Assembly: GCA_026120035.1 (NCBI GenBank)
Contig: JALRME010000001.1
Span: forward strand, 1,749,909-1,813,908
Source of the DNA: Coleophoma eucalyptorum
Lineage: Eukaryota; Ascomycota; Leotiomycetes; Helotiales; Dermateaceae
Reading direction: 5' to 3'
DNA: 64,000 nucleotides
Shown here: piece by piece, positions 35,232 to 48,244 of the stretch
Layout of the letters: every line of letters begins with the position of its first letter
How positions within the stretch are numbered: position 1 is the first letter of the stretch
Notes under the pieces: generated by a model
The model's input: the letters and a program-made list of their open reading frames with translations, nothing else
What the model was told of the DNA's origin: nothing
The model's database searches: none
Made by a program: the position numbers and the translations under genes

Positions 35232-36398
35232 AATGTTGTATGTTGCTTTTACAGCTGATTGAGGTTTGTCTTCTGGTAAAAGTTGCGCAGACTCGTTCTG
35301 AAGGCCGTAGTCCGCGTTGTGTAAACTCTCCCGGGTCGTCGCGCTGTCTGGAAACGTATCGTGAGCTTGGTCTGTCAATGGCAGGGGGGGTTGCCTGTGT
35401 TGTCGTCGCGCGGAGATGTGGAGTGCGTGGAGGGAAGTTTCGCGACCTGCGATGAAGGTTGAGCTTACCTTAGATTTGGCAGCTGTTGCGACACTTCTGA
35501 ATTGTCGTCGTCGTCTTCGTCGTCTCGTTGACCATCCTGCAAGCTGCTAGAAGAGGAAGCAGCAGCAGAACCAGATCTTGGTTGTTGCACGCGCTGTCGG
35601 CGACGAAAATGGTAGAAAGAGCTAGTTCTACTCTTCTAGAGACGTTGGGTCTCTCCCTTAACGTAGGTCGGGTTGCTGTTAGGAAGTGCCCGTAGCTTTG
35701 CCAGCCCGCGCTGGTATCGGTCCTCGATGGTTTGCTCGCTGGCACCCATGGTGATTGGTTGTTTGTGTCTTAAGCGGCCGCTTGTTGTGCGCCATTGCAA
35801 TCTTTCGCATTGCATGGTGACACGTGACTATCGGGGTCTTATTAACGTGGAGTTTCCTTCCGTATATTGAATTTAACACCACAGTATCTACGGCTTGCTT
35901 AGGAGCACAAGTCTACACCCAAGAGAAATCAATGGCAACGTGTTCGTTGCTGGATCCTCATTTTGGAAGCACATATTAATACAGTAATATAATGCTTCAT
36001 TGAAATGAAGCTAGGGTGACGACAGGACTTAGTAATAGTATCAGTTAAGCAGTTATGATTCACTTAAGTAAAATTGCTGGTTTGAAAACTAAGCTTTCTT
36101 ATATATAAAACAAGCAATTTTATTGCGAGGTCGAGATTATCACTTGCCTATACAAGTTAGGCTTGAGTTGTCAAATATCATCTGAAGGGGAGAATTATAC
36201 ATTGGTATGCTATAAGTCTAAGGCAGGGACCAAAATCTGTAGTAAGTTAAAGGACTGTATGTAGTGTGGAAGAGTCTATTTCCACCCATTTCCAGGACAC
36301 TTGGGTATCCGATCTCCCAATATTGAAATGACAAACGCAACGCCGACGCAATGCTTATAAACAAACAACAAAAATCATGTTTTTGTTTCAATCTCCCT
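35232..36398. other. ARP8 promoter and ABC transporter 3' region
   Basis: The left half is the ARP8 promoter, with a CACGTG core at 35821-35826 and a NotI palindrome near 35775. The right half, about 35870-36390, is clearly AT-rich and is the probable 3' UTR and terminator region of the ABC transporter. No gene was seen. Confidence 0.6.
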
Positions 36399-39300
36399 TC
36401 AGTTCTTTCCTAGACTCTGTAGGTTAACCAATTCCGAGTATCTGCCGCCCTTCTTCATTAGCTCCGAGTGATCGCCTTGTTCCACAATCTTTCCTTGATC
36501 AAAGACGTAGATAATATCGGCCTTTTGGATTGTGCTGAGACGATGAGCCACTGCAATGGTTGTTCGTCCCTTTGCTGCTTTATCCAAAGCCGCTTGCACC
36601 ACGTGCTCAGATTCTGAGTCCAGGGCTGATGTAGCCTCATCCAACAACAGAATCTTGGGGTCGCGTAGTAGGGCTCTAGCAATTGCGATACGTTGCTTTT
36701 GTCCTCCAGACAACATGCTACCCTTGCTTCCAACGACGGTGTTAAAGCCATCGGGTAATGACATGACAAAGTCGTAGATGTTTGCTTCTTTGCAAGCAAA
36801 CTCAATCTGAGCATCGGTCACCTCTCCTCGATCCGCTCCAAGAAGAATGTTCTCCTTGACTGTACCTTGGTACAAAGTTGGTTCCTGACTAACGAGAGCG
36901 ACATGCGAGCGATAATCTCCTATGTTGAGACTACTAATTTCCTTCCCGTCAACAAAGATCCCACCAGCGAGAGGGTCATAGAAGCGTTCTAAAAGAGCAA
37001 TTGTTGTACTCTTTCCACATCCCGATGCACCCACGAGCGCAACATACTGACCCGGCTTGACGATGAGATCAAGCCCACGTAGTACAGGTTGCTCAGGTCG
37101 TGTGGGATAACGGAAGTGGACATCTCGGAACTCGACTGTACCTTCACACTTTTCAAAAGCGGCACCATCAACTGACCAAGCGTCGATCGTTGGTTTTCGG
37201 TCGAAAAGGAGCTTCAACTCTTGTGCTGCTTGCTTTGCTTTGCCCATATCCGCTAGAAACTATATTAGCATTCGTTGATGGTTTTAGGTGGTACTAGACT
37301 TACGAGCAAAAGAGAAAATAGTACCAGCAGATTGCTGCGAGCACGTTAGTATTCTTATATTTATAGGCCATATACGATTCTCTTTTCACTTACTGCACCG
37401 AAGATGATAGATGAAAATGCCAGGAAAAATTGAAACATGGTATACTCGCCAGAAGCAATACGTTGAGAACCATACCTGGTTGATGATTAGCTTGAGGTCG
37501 CAAATATTTCGGAGCATTGAGTACTTACCAGAACCCAAGCGCAATACAGAGGAACATAAACGATTGAGAAGCAGCATAAAGAAGGGATGATTGCAACACG
37601 GATTTCAAGCTTTTCTTTGCTTGAATAGCAAGGGATTGCTTGTAGTGCTCAAGAACATCCTTTTCTCTGGTTAAAGATGCCACTGTACGAATAGCGCTTG
37701 TCGCTTCGCAAGCGTAAGATGCACTTTTCTCATATGCTTTCTTGGCGTTTTGCTGGAACTTTGCCAGTAACCAAAACCGGAAGAAACCACAGCCTAGCAG
37801 GACAGGGACAGTGGCGGTACAGACGAGAGCCAGCTTCCACGCAACTGCAATACTCACGACAATAGCTGCTACCAATGTCGTAATAACACTAAGAAGGGTT
37901 CCGAGAGTAACCCCCGAAAGGCCAGCAACATGAGTGGTCTCAGTGCTGAGAAAGGATGTCAGTGCTCCAGCGGTGTTTTCTTCCTTATCGAAAAATTCGA
38001 TATCTTGACGTAGCATAGTTCGGAATGCTCGGTCACGAACACGGTGGATAAGTCTTTCAGAGCAGAATGCAAAACAGATGCCTTGAGCAACAAATGCAAT
38101 GAGTTGGACGAAGGCTAGCATGAGATACATCAACGACCAGAAGTCGACATCTGATCGAATCTGCTTTGCTTCTGTCAATGGCCTTGACAGTGAAACAATC
38201 TCTTTGGCAAAGAAGACCGCTTGGGTAGGATTTCCACCACCGCAAAGAATAGAAAAGAAGAGACCTAGGAGCATCCAGTGTGCCTCCGGCTTATTAAAAG
38301 ATGCAATCAGTTTCATAAGCGTCCAGAGCGAGGCCTCTGACAATTTTTGAGTCTGTCGATTTGCGAGAGCCATGGATGATTGTGATTTTTGAGTTTGTGT
38401 GCGTGATAGTTTGCCAGCAATATTTTTGTCGTCTGGATCTGTAGCAAAATTTTCAGAATGTTTTGACATCTTGCGGACAAGAGCATCATCTGCTTCATCG
38501 ATAGCTTCTTGCTCTTCAGCAGACATCTCCTTGACAGCCGCGATCTTCTGGGCCTCCACAAGATTGTAATAGGCACCTTTGCGTTCCAAAAGTTGCATAT
38601 GGGTCCCTTGCTCAACAATACGACCTTGTTGCATTACCACAATATTGTCTGCATCCTTGATTGTTGACAATCTGTGAGCAATGAGAATAGTAGTTCTACC
38701 AGCGGCTGCAACTTCCAGTGCAGCTTGAACAATGCCTTCCGACTTGGTGTCAAGTGCAGATGTAGCCTCGTCCAACAAAAGAATCTTTGGATCGCTAACA
38801 ACTGCTCGTGCAATCGCAATGCGCTGCTTTTGACCTCCAGATAACAAAAATCCACGCTCTCCTACATTGGTCTCATAGCCTTCAGGAAGCCCGGTGATAA
38901 AATCGTGTGCGTTTGCCATCTTTGCAGCACCAATAACAAGTTCCTTTTGTCTTTCCATGCCCTCGGCCTCAAACTTGGTACCAATTAATCCATGGCGGAT
39001 ATTTTCAAAGATGGTGGTTCCGAATAGGGTTGGTTCTTGGCTAACAAGAGAAATTTGTTGTCTTAACCAGCGCAGATTTAAGGTGCTAACATCATGGCCA
39101 TCGAGGAAGACTTGGCCACCCACAGGATCGTAGAATCTCTCTACTAACCCGACTATTGTACTTTTCCCAGAACCAGAAGCACCAACAAGAGCAGTTTGTT
39201 TTCCAGCTGGAATAACCAAAGACACGTCTTGCATGACACAGACTTCGGGGCGAGAAGGGTAGATGTGCTTAACATTCTTCAATTCGACCTCACCGGCTAC

Positions 39301-40654
39301 ATGGTCGAGCTTGATGCCTTCTTCGGAGGATGGGTCTAGAGGAGAAATCCGATCGATGGTGTGGAAGATCTTAGCAGCAGCAGAAATACCAGTGGTGAAA
39401 GCTTGGATATTGGGTGCCACATTTCCAAGAGAAAATGCACCAATCATGATTGACCTATCCCAATTGTTAATCCAGGCATTTCTAAATGCTAAAACTTGAA
39501 CACCATTCGCTGCAGATGTTGACTTACATAAGAATTGTCAGGATGGAAGAAAGACCAATTTCTCCAGTGACCAAGTATCTACTTCCCATCCAGAAAGCAA
39601 GACCGTAGTTAAGGTAGATTATGAGAAACATGCAGCCGATCATGACTGCAAGAACCATCTTGTTCTTCTTTCCCCATTTTTCTGCTTCAGCCAAGTGCAT
39701 ATCATATTGTCGAGCGAGCTTATCCTGGGTTCCAAAAGCGACAGCATTTCTGATGCTGGAAATGACTTCTTCGGCAACAGAACCTCCGAGTGCATAGGAG
39801 CCCAACGATTGCTTGCTATACCGGACAATAAATGATGAACCAGATCCCATAACGGCCGTGATGGCGAACACCGTTGAGCTCAGAATCAAGGTAAGCTTCC
39901 ATGACTTTATGAAGCCAATGACGAAGGCAGCAACAAAAGTAGCCAAAGCGTTGAGCGTCAATCCAATCTTCTCGGAAATTCCGTCTTGAACCAAATTGGT
40001 GTCCGCTGTGATTCTGGTTGTAATCTCTCCAGCGCCGAGCTTATCAAAATATCCAATATTCTGGTTCAAACATGCTTCCAGGTAATGCTCTCGAATCTTG
40101 CCACTGATGTGCTCGCCCGTGTAGATGAAGCCGACTGTCGAGATGTATATGGTGCAAAACTCGCCAATCGCAAGGTACACAAAGTAGAGGACCATGTGGT
40201 CGATTGTGTGGTTGAAATCGCTCTGGGACGAAGTGCCCAAGAAAAATGTCTGGAACTTACCCGCGAGCTGTCCAAATATGACCGTCATCAATGGCAGAGC
40301 AGCACCGGCTGCTATAGAGCATATGGCGGAGATGATTATAATAAGGATGTCATTTCGAGTTGAGTATCGGTATAGGGCCTTCCAACCAATTTTGAGTTCT
40401 GGGGTGTCAACCTGTCTCCTCAGAATAGCGACCTCATGCGCCGGGAGGTGTTTGTAGATGTCATCCTCGGAATTGTTGACCTGGACTATTTTTGAGTCCA
40501 GCTTGGTGAGAGTTCCATTGTCAGACGCAGCTTTTTCCTCCACTCCTTTCACAATCTTGTCCTTTGCATTTGTGCCATGACCGTCAATGGAATTGCTGTC
40601 CGTTGACGACGAGGCCGACGGCTGTGCCGCCTTCTCAGAAAGTTCGCTCGCCAT
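36399..40654 (-). CDS. Full-size ABC transporter, ABCB/P-glycoprotein type (Pmd1/Mdr1-like)
   Basis: This plasma-membrane exporter uses ATP to pump hydrophobic compounds. Exons are 40654-39528, 39454-37529, 37475-37394, 37334-37304 and 37252-36399, giving 1339 residues, normal for a TMD-NBD-TMD-NBD protein. Exon 4 is only 31 bases. The N-terminal about 85 residues are polar, then six helices; N-x-T occurs in the first extracellular loop. NBD1 has G-A-S-G-S-G-K-S-T (about 467), L-S-G-G-Q-K-Q-R-I-A-I-A-R-A and I-L-L-L-D-E-A-T-S-A-L-D. NBD2 has G-A-S-G-C-G-K-S-T (about 1130), the same signature and Walker B, and A-H-R-L-S-T-I. Both sites look catalytically complete. The closest types are fission yeast Pmd1 and Aspergillus AbcB/Mdr1. 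The substrate is unknown; the a-factor exporter Ste6 is a less likely alternative. Confidence 0.95.
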
Positions 40655-43390
40655 GCGGGAGACTGGGGGCGCCGTTGGGGTGCGCCGTTGGGGTGCGCCG
40701 ATCGAGTAGAGGGGTTGCTGTTATCGCTGACAGAGAAGTAAATAATAAATTGGATACCCAAGTACTTAACAGCACTTCTACGAGAGTCTGGAAAGGTTGT
40801 CGCGACAAGGACAAAAGAAGGAACGACGCGCCAGATAAGAAATAAGTTAATGGGGGAAAGGAGGCAAAAGATCCACGGGCACATAAGGCTAAGAACTGGT
40901 AACGTATTTACGCCAATATCGGTCTGATTCACCGACCAGAATTATGAATTTGGGCGGAACGAATTTGATCCGACCCTGTAGAAAGGGCAGACAGCTCGGG
41001 TCCGACGACCAAGTGCTCGCATTCGTTAAGGCAGCGGCCTCAAAAGTCAGGAGCCAGGAGCTAGGGGCTCGGAGCCAAAAAGTGCCCCCCTTCCCACCCC
41101 CCAAGTCCAGTCGGGTCAATCCACTTTCGATGCGAGCGACAGTGCGAGAGCTTCAACTGCAAGGCGCTCTCTTTGATACAACTAGCACCTCGGTTGCCCG
41201 GCTCTAGAGGTAGGGAGACTTGGTGACATTCTGACTTGGTTCAATGCAATTCTCAGCTTCTGCATGGCGGAGATATATGAGATGACAGTTCAGACATGAC
41301 ATCCGCGTACGGCGAGGCACTACCACGTTCGGGTCCGGCAGGTTAGCCCCGCGCCACCATTTCCATCCCATGGCTCTGCTGAGTGGTTCCTAATCTCCAC
41401 CTCTGATTAGAGGCAAGTGGACAGGAGGCTTCAATCTCAGCGTTCGACTCACCCTCACAGCTACTTTGTCGTCACTGTGCCTCATCGCTTACCTTTCGTC
41501 CTTTCTTACTTGCGTGATGGCTGTCCTCGTCGGGTCCGACCGTATAATCAGTCAGCCTTCGGACTTCTTGAACTCCCGAATGACTGTAGGGTAAGACTGG
41601 CTGTAGGGTAGCATAGATAAAGATTGTGAGCTAGCGTGGATACCAACTGTGTACACAGGTAGGTGTACACTGTAAGGTCGTCATCCCGATGGCTCCCCAG
41701 GCATCAGCTGCAAGACTGACCCCAGATTTCTATAATCGACAATTGGAAAACAAACAAGGGTGTGCCCCAAAACAAACCTGTCAATCAATTACCCGAGGTT
41801 TTCACGTGCTGGAACTGCGCAGTGCGGAAGGCATACCATACACGAGTCGCCGTTTCATCGTCTTCTTTGCCTTTGTGTCTTTGAGACCGGCTGTGTGTCG
41901 GTTGTGATTCTAGAGATCCACGATCCTATGCCGCCTCGCTTATCCGAACACGACAAATCTTGCGAGCCCGAGATACGACCAAATCCGAGAAGATGCGAGC
42001 AGATCCGAGCAGATCCGAGATTTTAAGCATTGTATTGTACATCGTGCTGCCTAGCTAGGTCGGAGATAAATGCTTACGTTTCCTAATACCGGCAGTAAAA
42101 TGCATATCTGGCTTAATCTGTACAAAGGCGGCATGCTGCATTCTGTAGTCTGCGACAGAAGGAAAGCTTCCACTTCCATCTTATTACTCCGTCGCTAAGC
42201 AGATGTATTTTCATAAAAGTAGATGGGCATCGCTTGTACACGAGCAATAATAGTCTTAGCTGGTGCAAGATCGGAGCCAACTGGGTAGAGCCAAGATTCT
42301 GCTCATACGTCGAGGTATTACTGATGACACTGGCCCCAAAAAAAGTTTACGTACTGAGCATATAGGAAATGTATTGGCTCAGACACCCTCGGATTATCCA
42401 CTAGCTACAGCTTCCTGCTAATTGAGCCCAATCTTACCCTTATTGTCCAAAGTAAGAATCGAGGTACTAGAGAAATACACTCTATTCGCAAGCTCTTTGT
42501 GTTGAGCTTTAAGATATAGATTACGTGATGAAGGTACAGCCATGTCGGACTCGATGCCAGGATCGAAATATATACCGAAAATGAATCACCCATATTCATT
42601 AATGCAAACCAACCATTGTATGGAACGTCAGAAGTCCACAAGCCAGAATCAAGGCATGTATTTACACCAACAGTGATGGTGAAGCGCATCAAGCCATGAC
42701 TTGGGTCGTTTTATCTTATTGTTTTTGCCTGTTAACCCAATAGCAAACAGTGCAATTAAAAAACACCCCCCCCCTCCCCACCGCCCCACCCTCCGGGGAC
42801 GGCGCGCCAAAAATACAAAAGATCTAGAAGTTAAGCTCGCTCTGTCAAAGCGAAGCACATTACATCTTGGCGATACCTCGGCCAGATTGTTTTGTTTATT
42901 GATGGTTCTCCGTGTAGCGATATATGGGTGGAACAGAACCTCTGGGTTCTACAGCACTGCAAAAGAAGCTTGCGCCGCCCAGGTGCGTGCGCATATTAGG
43001 ACAAGAACATGTTGCAAAAAAAAAGAAATTGAAAAACAAGAAGATTAAGAGCTTTGTAGCAGGACTGGCTATGTGAGGCACCGCTAAATGCACGTCGGCT
43101 TAGAGGACATTTGGGGGACTAAACGAATAAATGAGGTGTCATAGACATGAGTATATGAGCTTCTACTCTTTGTTATAAATGTTCCAGTTCTCGTCTTTCC
43201 ACTACTATAAATTCTGATCCAAACTATCAATATCCCATGAAATCAGCCATGATACCGGCACAGTATTTATATTTCCTCACTACCCAGTTATCGGGAGGTT
43301 CCATGTCAACCAAGCCATCCACATCCATTCGACTGTTCATCTCTGCCATCTCGGTTTCCACCAGCCCTTCTTAAAACATTCGTTTTATGC
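40655..43390. other. Intergenic region, ABC transporter promoter side
   Basis: No gene is supported. The first 600 bases should be the ABC transporter promoter. Degenerate copies of AGATCCGAG are clustered at about 41962-42020. A nine-base C run lies at 42766-42774. The part from 43100 to 43390 is the 3' side of the next minus-strand gene. Confidence 0.6.
40666..40700. repeat. 13-base GC-rich repeat just before the ABC transporter start
   Basis: GCGCCGTTGGGGT occurs twice in tandem with partial flanking copies, 12-46 bases upstream of the ATG at 40654, so in the mRNA leader. Confidence 0.8.
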
Positions 43391-44109
43391 TTAAGACATG
43401 GCTGGGCTTCCCTTCCTTTCTTGCACAGCAATAGCAGAAGCCTGCTTCCTCAAAGTCATAAAATCCACAACCACGGCACCGAGAACCAAGACTTCCAAGG
43501 GCATAACCATGACCGAGAGGTACAAGGCAGCCTTACTCTCCATACATAGTGTCTCAAAGTGTGGATCGACGGTCATGTTGATTGCAGACCACTGGCATGA
43601 CCAGCCTTGAATTGAGAAGTCGGAACTTGAATTATTGATGCCGTACGAGAAGGATGTTGCGATGACAGCGGCAATAAGGCTGATCACGGGGGTGGAGATG
43701 GAAACAATATTGTGCAGGGTCGTCTTGCTGCGCAACTAGTTTATTGTTAGGAGTATCCGTGATTGTGATGATAGCTACTTACGGAAGATACTTTGCTAGT
43801 AGCAAGAGAAGCAGCACTGGCAACAACGATGATCGCTCCACAGGTTATCAGAGCAATGACAGGTCTGGTGTCAAGATTGATGGGCCAGAGTGGAAGGTAG
43901 AAGTCGGCCGCAAGAGATGTGCTGTCGAAGACAGACAAGGTATCGGCAGAAGTCCCGACGATAACAATACCAGCGAGGAAAGCCAGGACGGTAAGACCAA
44001 GACGAGTGGCTTCAACAGCGCGTGGAGATCCAGTCTTTGGCTTATGCTGCTCAATGTGTGCATCGAACTCCTTGAAGCCTGACACAACTTGGGGCTTTGT
44101 TTCTGCCAT
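43391..44109 (-). CDS. Hypothetical four-helix membrane protein
   Basis: Exons are 44109-43783 and 43735-43391 with a 47-base intron; both junctions are phase 0 and the product is 223 residues. The start is the ATG giving M-A-E-T-K-P-Q. Four hydrophobic helices are visible: L-G-L-T-V-L-A-F-L-A-G-I-V-I-V-G; P-V-I-A-L-I-T-C-G-A-I-I-V-V-A-S; I-S-T-P-V-I-S-L-I-A-A-V-I-A-T; and L-S-V-M-V-M-P-L-E-V-L-V-L-G-A-V-V. Between helices 3 and 4 is a loop with two or three N-x-S/T sites and two cysteines, probably outside and disulfide-bonded. This MARVEL/tetraspan-like layout resembles uncharacterised fungal proteins. I do not recognise a named family. Confidence 0.75.
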
Positions 44110-45553
44110 CGTGGAGTTGATACTGAGATTGCAAAGGTAACACAAATGATTAAATAGTAGAAGTGAAGGAGGGTATTGGTGAGGCAAAGAGATATGATGC
44201 GATATGAGAGAAAAACAAAGATGAACTGGATCAACCGTTCAATTAAATTAGCTTGTCAAGAGATATTGAAACAGAGGAAACAAAAGGTACAAGTACTTCT
44301 TGTACAGTGCTGCTGCTGTCATATAGACGCCGAGAAGTTGAGCGAGCCATAAATAGGAGGCTTTTGATGCTGCTTCCCTTCCCTCTGCAGGTGGTAAGCA
44401 AGGCTTGCTTGGAACCAGTGGTATAACCGCCCGACCGACACAATAGCTCTTATGCAGCACATAACGGGCAAAGTATCCAGTCAAGAGTCTGCGTTGCCTT
44501 CTGTCAAGTCGATCAAATGCTCAGGAGCTGGCGGTCATTGGGCGTTGAGCGCTGACTCTATTCTTGGGCCTGGCCATCTTCCCTGCTCGGCGCTTCCATG
44601 CAACCCGTGCCCGCACACCTGCACACTTGCACACCTGCAGAGCTGCAAGCTTTCAGGAAGGCAGCTCTGAATTCTCAGGCTGCTGTACTACAAAAATTAC
44701 TTCACAGCAAATGAGATGTCGTGCGGAGTCGATATTTTAAGCATAGCCCCCAGATGTGAAGCACTGGCACGCAGTTATGGTGGGGAACGGTTACTATGAC
44801 AAGATTTGCCGAGGTGTCTTGGTCTTGATTTGAGCCTTCAAGCATGCAAACATTATCCGTGTCTAGGCCCAACTGAAACACTATCACGACCAAGATGACT
44901 CTCGCAAGGTTAACAGTTCGTCTGAATGGCAAATCTAAGAAGCTGGATTGACTTAGATGCGAGCAAGAAATAGAACTTGAGAAAAGGCTTGTGCAGACTC
45001 GACCCGGCTGACATGATCCGCGATAGCCTCGGATGTGCTACAGCATGTGAGCTGAGACGAAAGAGATGTTAAAAGACAAATAAATGCAAGGCGCAAACTC
45101 TTGTCGTGTCACCTCACTTCATATATTCATATCTCGGCAATAATTTGATTGAGCACGTAGTACCGAGAGACTGATCAACATTATCTAAGCTCTGTTTGCA
45201 ACAACATCGCCTCATTCAGACCTCTGAAATATGTAAACAATGGTTTCCAACGACTCAGATCATGATTCAAAGGTAAGGGAAAAATGCTATATGTCATCTC
45301 TCGTACGTTGAACGCCATGGAGCATTCCCTGTTATTCGAGCCAGCTGTTCTCTTGTTATGCTTACAATTTGAAGTTGCGCTCTCCGAAGAGATTGTTGAG
45401 AAATAACCTTTTGTTACTTGCAGCTCTCTTCCGTTGCAATTTGTACTGGATACTGTTTTGCGATTCTGTTCCTCCCTCTGCTTAGGTTGTGGATTCATCG
45501 CAGCTAGAATTTGATTTCAACTATCCTTATCTTTAAACTGTAATCCGGTCAAC
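44110..45553. other. Divergent intergenic region
   Basis: Promoters for the 4-TM gene (left) and the multi-pass membrane gene (right) are expected here. A short run of CCTGCACAC units lies near 44610-44640. No gene was recognised. Confidence 0.65.
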
Positions 45554-47032
45554 ATGATGCGAACACTTGTAGGTCCCTAAGAGCGTCAGCGATTCTGTAA
45601 CTTACACAGTCCGTTTAGTCTTCTGTGGTTTCGGAGATCTCGTCATCGTCTCCCCCAACAACAGTACACACCGGCTCATCCGTCGGCTATACCCCGACAG
45701 CATGGTACCAGTTCTCCCTGCGGACAATTGTGCTGGTCTTACTGCCACTCCTGTCCATTACGGGCGGATATGGAACCATGGTTCTTGGAGGAGCTAATGG
45801 CACGTTTCCGCACTTGATGGGACTGCTCAGTTCAGAGAACGCTCTATTTCCAGGATCCAGCGAACCGCTCCTCAGGACCTATACCGGAATCACTGCCATC
45901 GACAGACAGCTGGCTGTCCTGGTGCTTTTCTTTGCCCATGTGGTTGACTTGAGTGACACTCCTCTCGCACTTTTTGGCATGTTTGGATCAGGTCAATTCG
46001 CAGGAGCATGGACCTTGTTGGTGATGGAGAGCTTGAGAATGGGCAACAAGGGCAAGCTAGTCAGCTAGTAAGCAAACCAGATTGTTCTTCAGACTTGTAT
46101 GATATGGAATTCAAAGTCTCTAATACCCTCTTAGTATCGGGACCGTTGGATTCATTCTGCAGAATATCTCATTTACAGTGACGATCCCATTGTATCTCTT
46201 TTTGCATCTTTTAACCTCACCCGTCGCTAAACCATTCCCTGGTACTCATGCCAACAGCGTGCTACTCATCCCCACGCAGGATCTGGCAATCCTACCAATA
46301 TCAATCACTCTGGGTTACATAATTCCAACAATTTTGATGGTCTTGCCATTTCCTGATGTTGTCTCTACATCACTTCATCAGAAATTCATTGCTTTTTGGC
46401 AACCTTTTCCGATGTGGACAATGATGATTCACTTGTTCCTGCGTTCATGTTCCTTGCGTATCTCGCAATTGCTAGCAAAAGAAGACGCAGGAAAGCGACC
46501 ACCAGCGCCACAAGGCGCATCATATCTCAGCATGGCAAAACACGTGTACCGATTTATCCTGGCACTGTGCATGATCACTCACCTTCCAGTATTGCTTCTT
46601 ACCATTCTGCCTGCGTCAATGTTGCCTGCTTCTGTCAACGAACTTGCCGCTCTAGCAGGTGGTAGATTTTACGACGTATATGTTCCTTATTTCCCAGTCC
46701 TGAGCCGTAATGTAGATTCATTCTCCGCCGGCGTGCTCGAATTTTTGCAGTGGGATCTATATATTGGCTCAATGGCACTACTTCTCTGGTCATTACTCTT
46801 ATACCGGAATGCTACAACAGAGAAGATTATCATTGATCCCAATACGGCACTACCAAGCTATGCGTATCAGCAGCTATTGAGTGGTGAAACAGGGCAGAGC
46901 TATGGATTATGGAAGACGATTGCATGGAAGACTGGTGTCTGGACCTTATTGGCAGGACCCATGGGTGCAGCTGTCATTTTGCTGTGGGGGAAGGATGAGA
47001 TTGTACGGCAAAAGGTTAAGCAGGGAATCTAA
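45554..47032 (+). CDS. Multi-pass membrane protein of unknown function
   Basis: Exons are 45554-45568, 45619-46067 and 46135-47032, giving 453 residues. The first exon is only five codons; it is needed because the long frame at 45619 opens without an ATG, and ATG-ATG at 45554 joins in phase 0 through a 50-base GTAGGT..TTTAG intron. About nine hydrophobic helices are visible, beginning with I-V-L-V-L-L-P-L-L-S-I-T-G-G-Y-G. A notable motif is the loop G-A-N-G-T-F-P-H-L-M-G-L-L after helix 1. Later helices include I-P-L-Y-L-F-L-H-L-L-T-S and H-L-P-V-L-L-L-T-I-L-P-A-S-M-L. Similar proteins occur in Pezizomycotina without a known function. No transport or enzyme motif is visible. Confidence 0.8.
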
Positions 47033-48244
47033 GAGACACAAGGCAGACGCAATCGTTAGTATAAACCATCATTGGCGTCAACATCGGCTCCACAGCAGTC
47101 AGTCACGTTCCTGAATACTGGATTTAACTGAGACTGGAACAAAAGCGGGAGGAGTGAGAGACTGATAGGACTCCTGCCGGAGTTCTGGCGGCAGAAGCCC
47201 TGCAATCTGCATCATCGGTACCAATAAATTGCTGGATATCTCAATGTGTCAGTGCTTTTGATTAAATCTTGGCTGCGAACTGTTGTTGTGAACTGCAGGC
47301 GATCAAAACAGATGTTCTCGGCTTGCGGTCTCGTGATGTAACATGGGTCTTTGCAGATCATTTTAGTCCTAAAACGTCAGACATTTGATCGAAAGCTTGT
47401 CCGACTTACGAAGCTTTTGCATCTTCATCCCCAAGTGTTACCTGTTCCAAACATCTCTCTCAACTGGCATTCAGTCTTGAGCCGTGAATTATGGAGCGGG
47501 GATTTCTGTTCTTGTGCTGGGCTCGACGGCTGTGCAACCATTGCACATCATAGCGTGCCGCAAACCGTTCTTCAGGGGAGCAAGAGATGCTGCATGCATC
47601 ACTGTATATCATCTGCAGCATTTGGCCACTGCTGCTTGCATCGAGCAGCGATAGTTGTACCAGATTGATGGCGAAGTCGCGGTGGATTGGCTGCTGGTAG
47701 CGTCCATACCTGCACATCCCTTGATTAACCTAGTAAGTTGAAGGGTAATTCAGGGCCAAATCTGTCGAAACCATTCAGCCCTCTCCCAAGACTAGACCGC
47801 ATTCTGTGTTTTGCTTTTGCCAATCCCCCATAGCAACACTATCCTGAGACTAGGTGGCTCAGTACCGCGGGAACTGGCGAAGGCCCTTTCCCTAATCTTG
47901 TTGGTTCACGCTTTCTCCTTCCGGCAAACTCCCCCAAGAGAATGGAGACTGACGAGTACTTTTCTTGACTTTGATTTGGCCAGCTGCTGCTCATTGCCGA
48001 TTATAATAGATGCATACTCGTCGCAACATTTCTCTTCGTGCATGGTTTGATTGTCTTTTCAGGCCATTCATCCTTCACTACATTTGCAAGCCATCATTCG
48101 CCTTATCGGTCGTACCGAGCACTTCAGCATACCCCATACTCATTACCACACTCCCATACCCTTAATCATAGCTCGTTAGCTCAAAATACGACGAGTCTCA
48201 CCAATACCACTCCGCACTCCCTCTCGCAAATTCCGATAAGTACA
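47033..48244. other. Intergenic region
   Basis: It contains the 3' UTR of the membrane protein and the promoter/leader of the MIF-domain gene. The frame of the MIF gene stays open upstream to 48038, but the ATG at 48245 fits better with the low-complexity leader before it. No separate gene was seen. Confidence 0.6.

Noticed and set aside
35880..36390. AT-rich block that could be a RIP-mutated transposon relic
   Set aside because: It is short, directly follows the ABC transporter stop, and shows no repeat partner or transposon remnant; a 3' UTR and terminator explain it better.
36399..47032. A secondary-metabolite cluster with the ABC transporter and membrane proteins
   Set aside because: No synthase, cyclase, P450 or cluster regulator lies in the window near these genes; the flanking genes are housekeeping.
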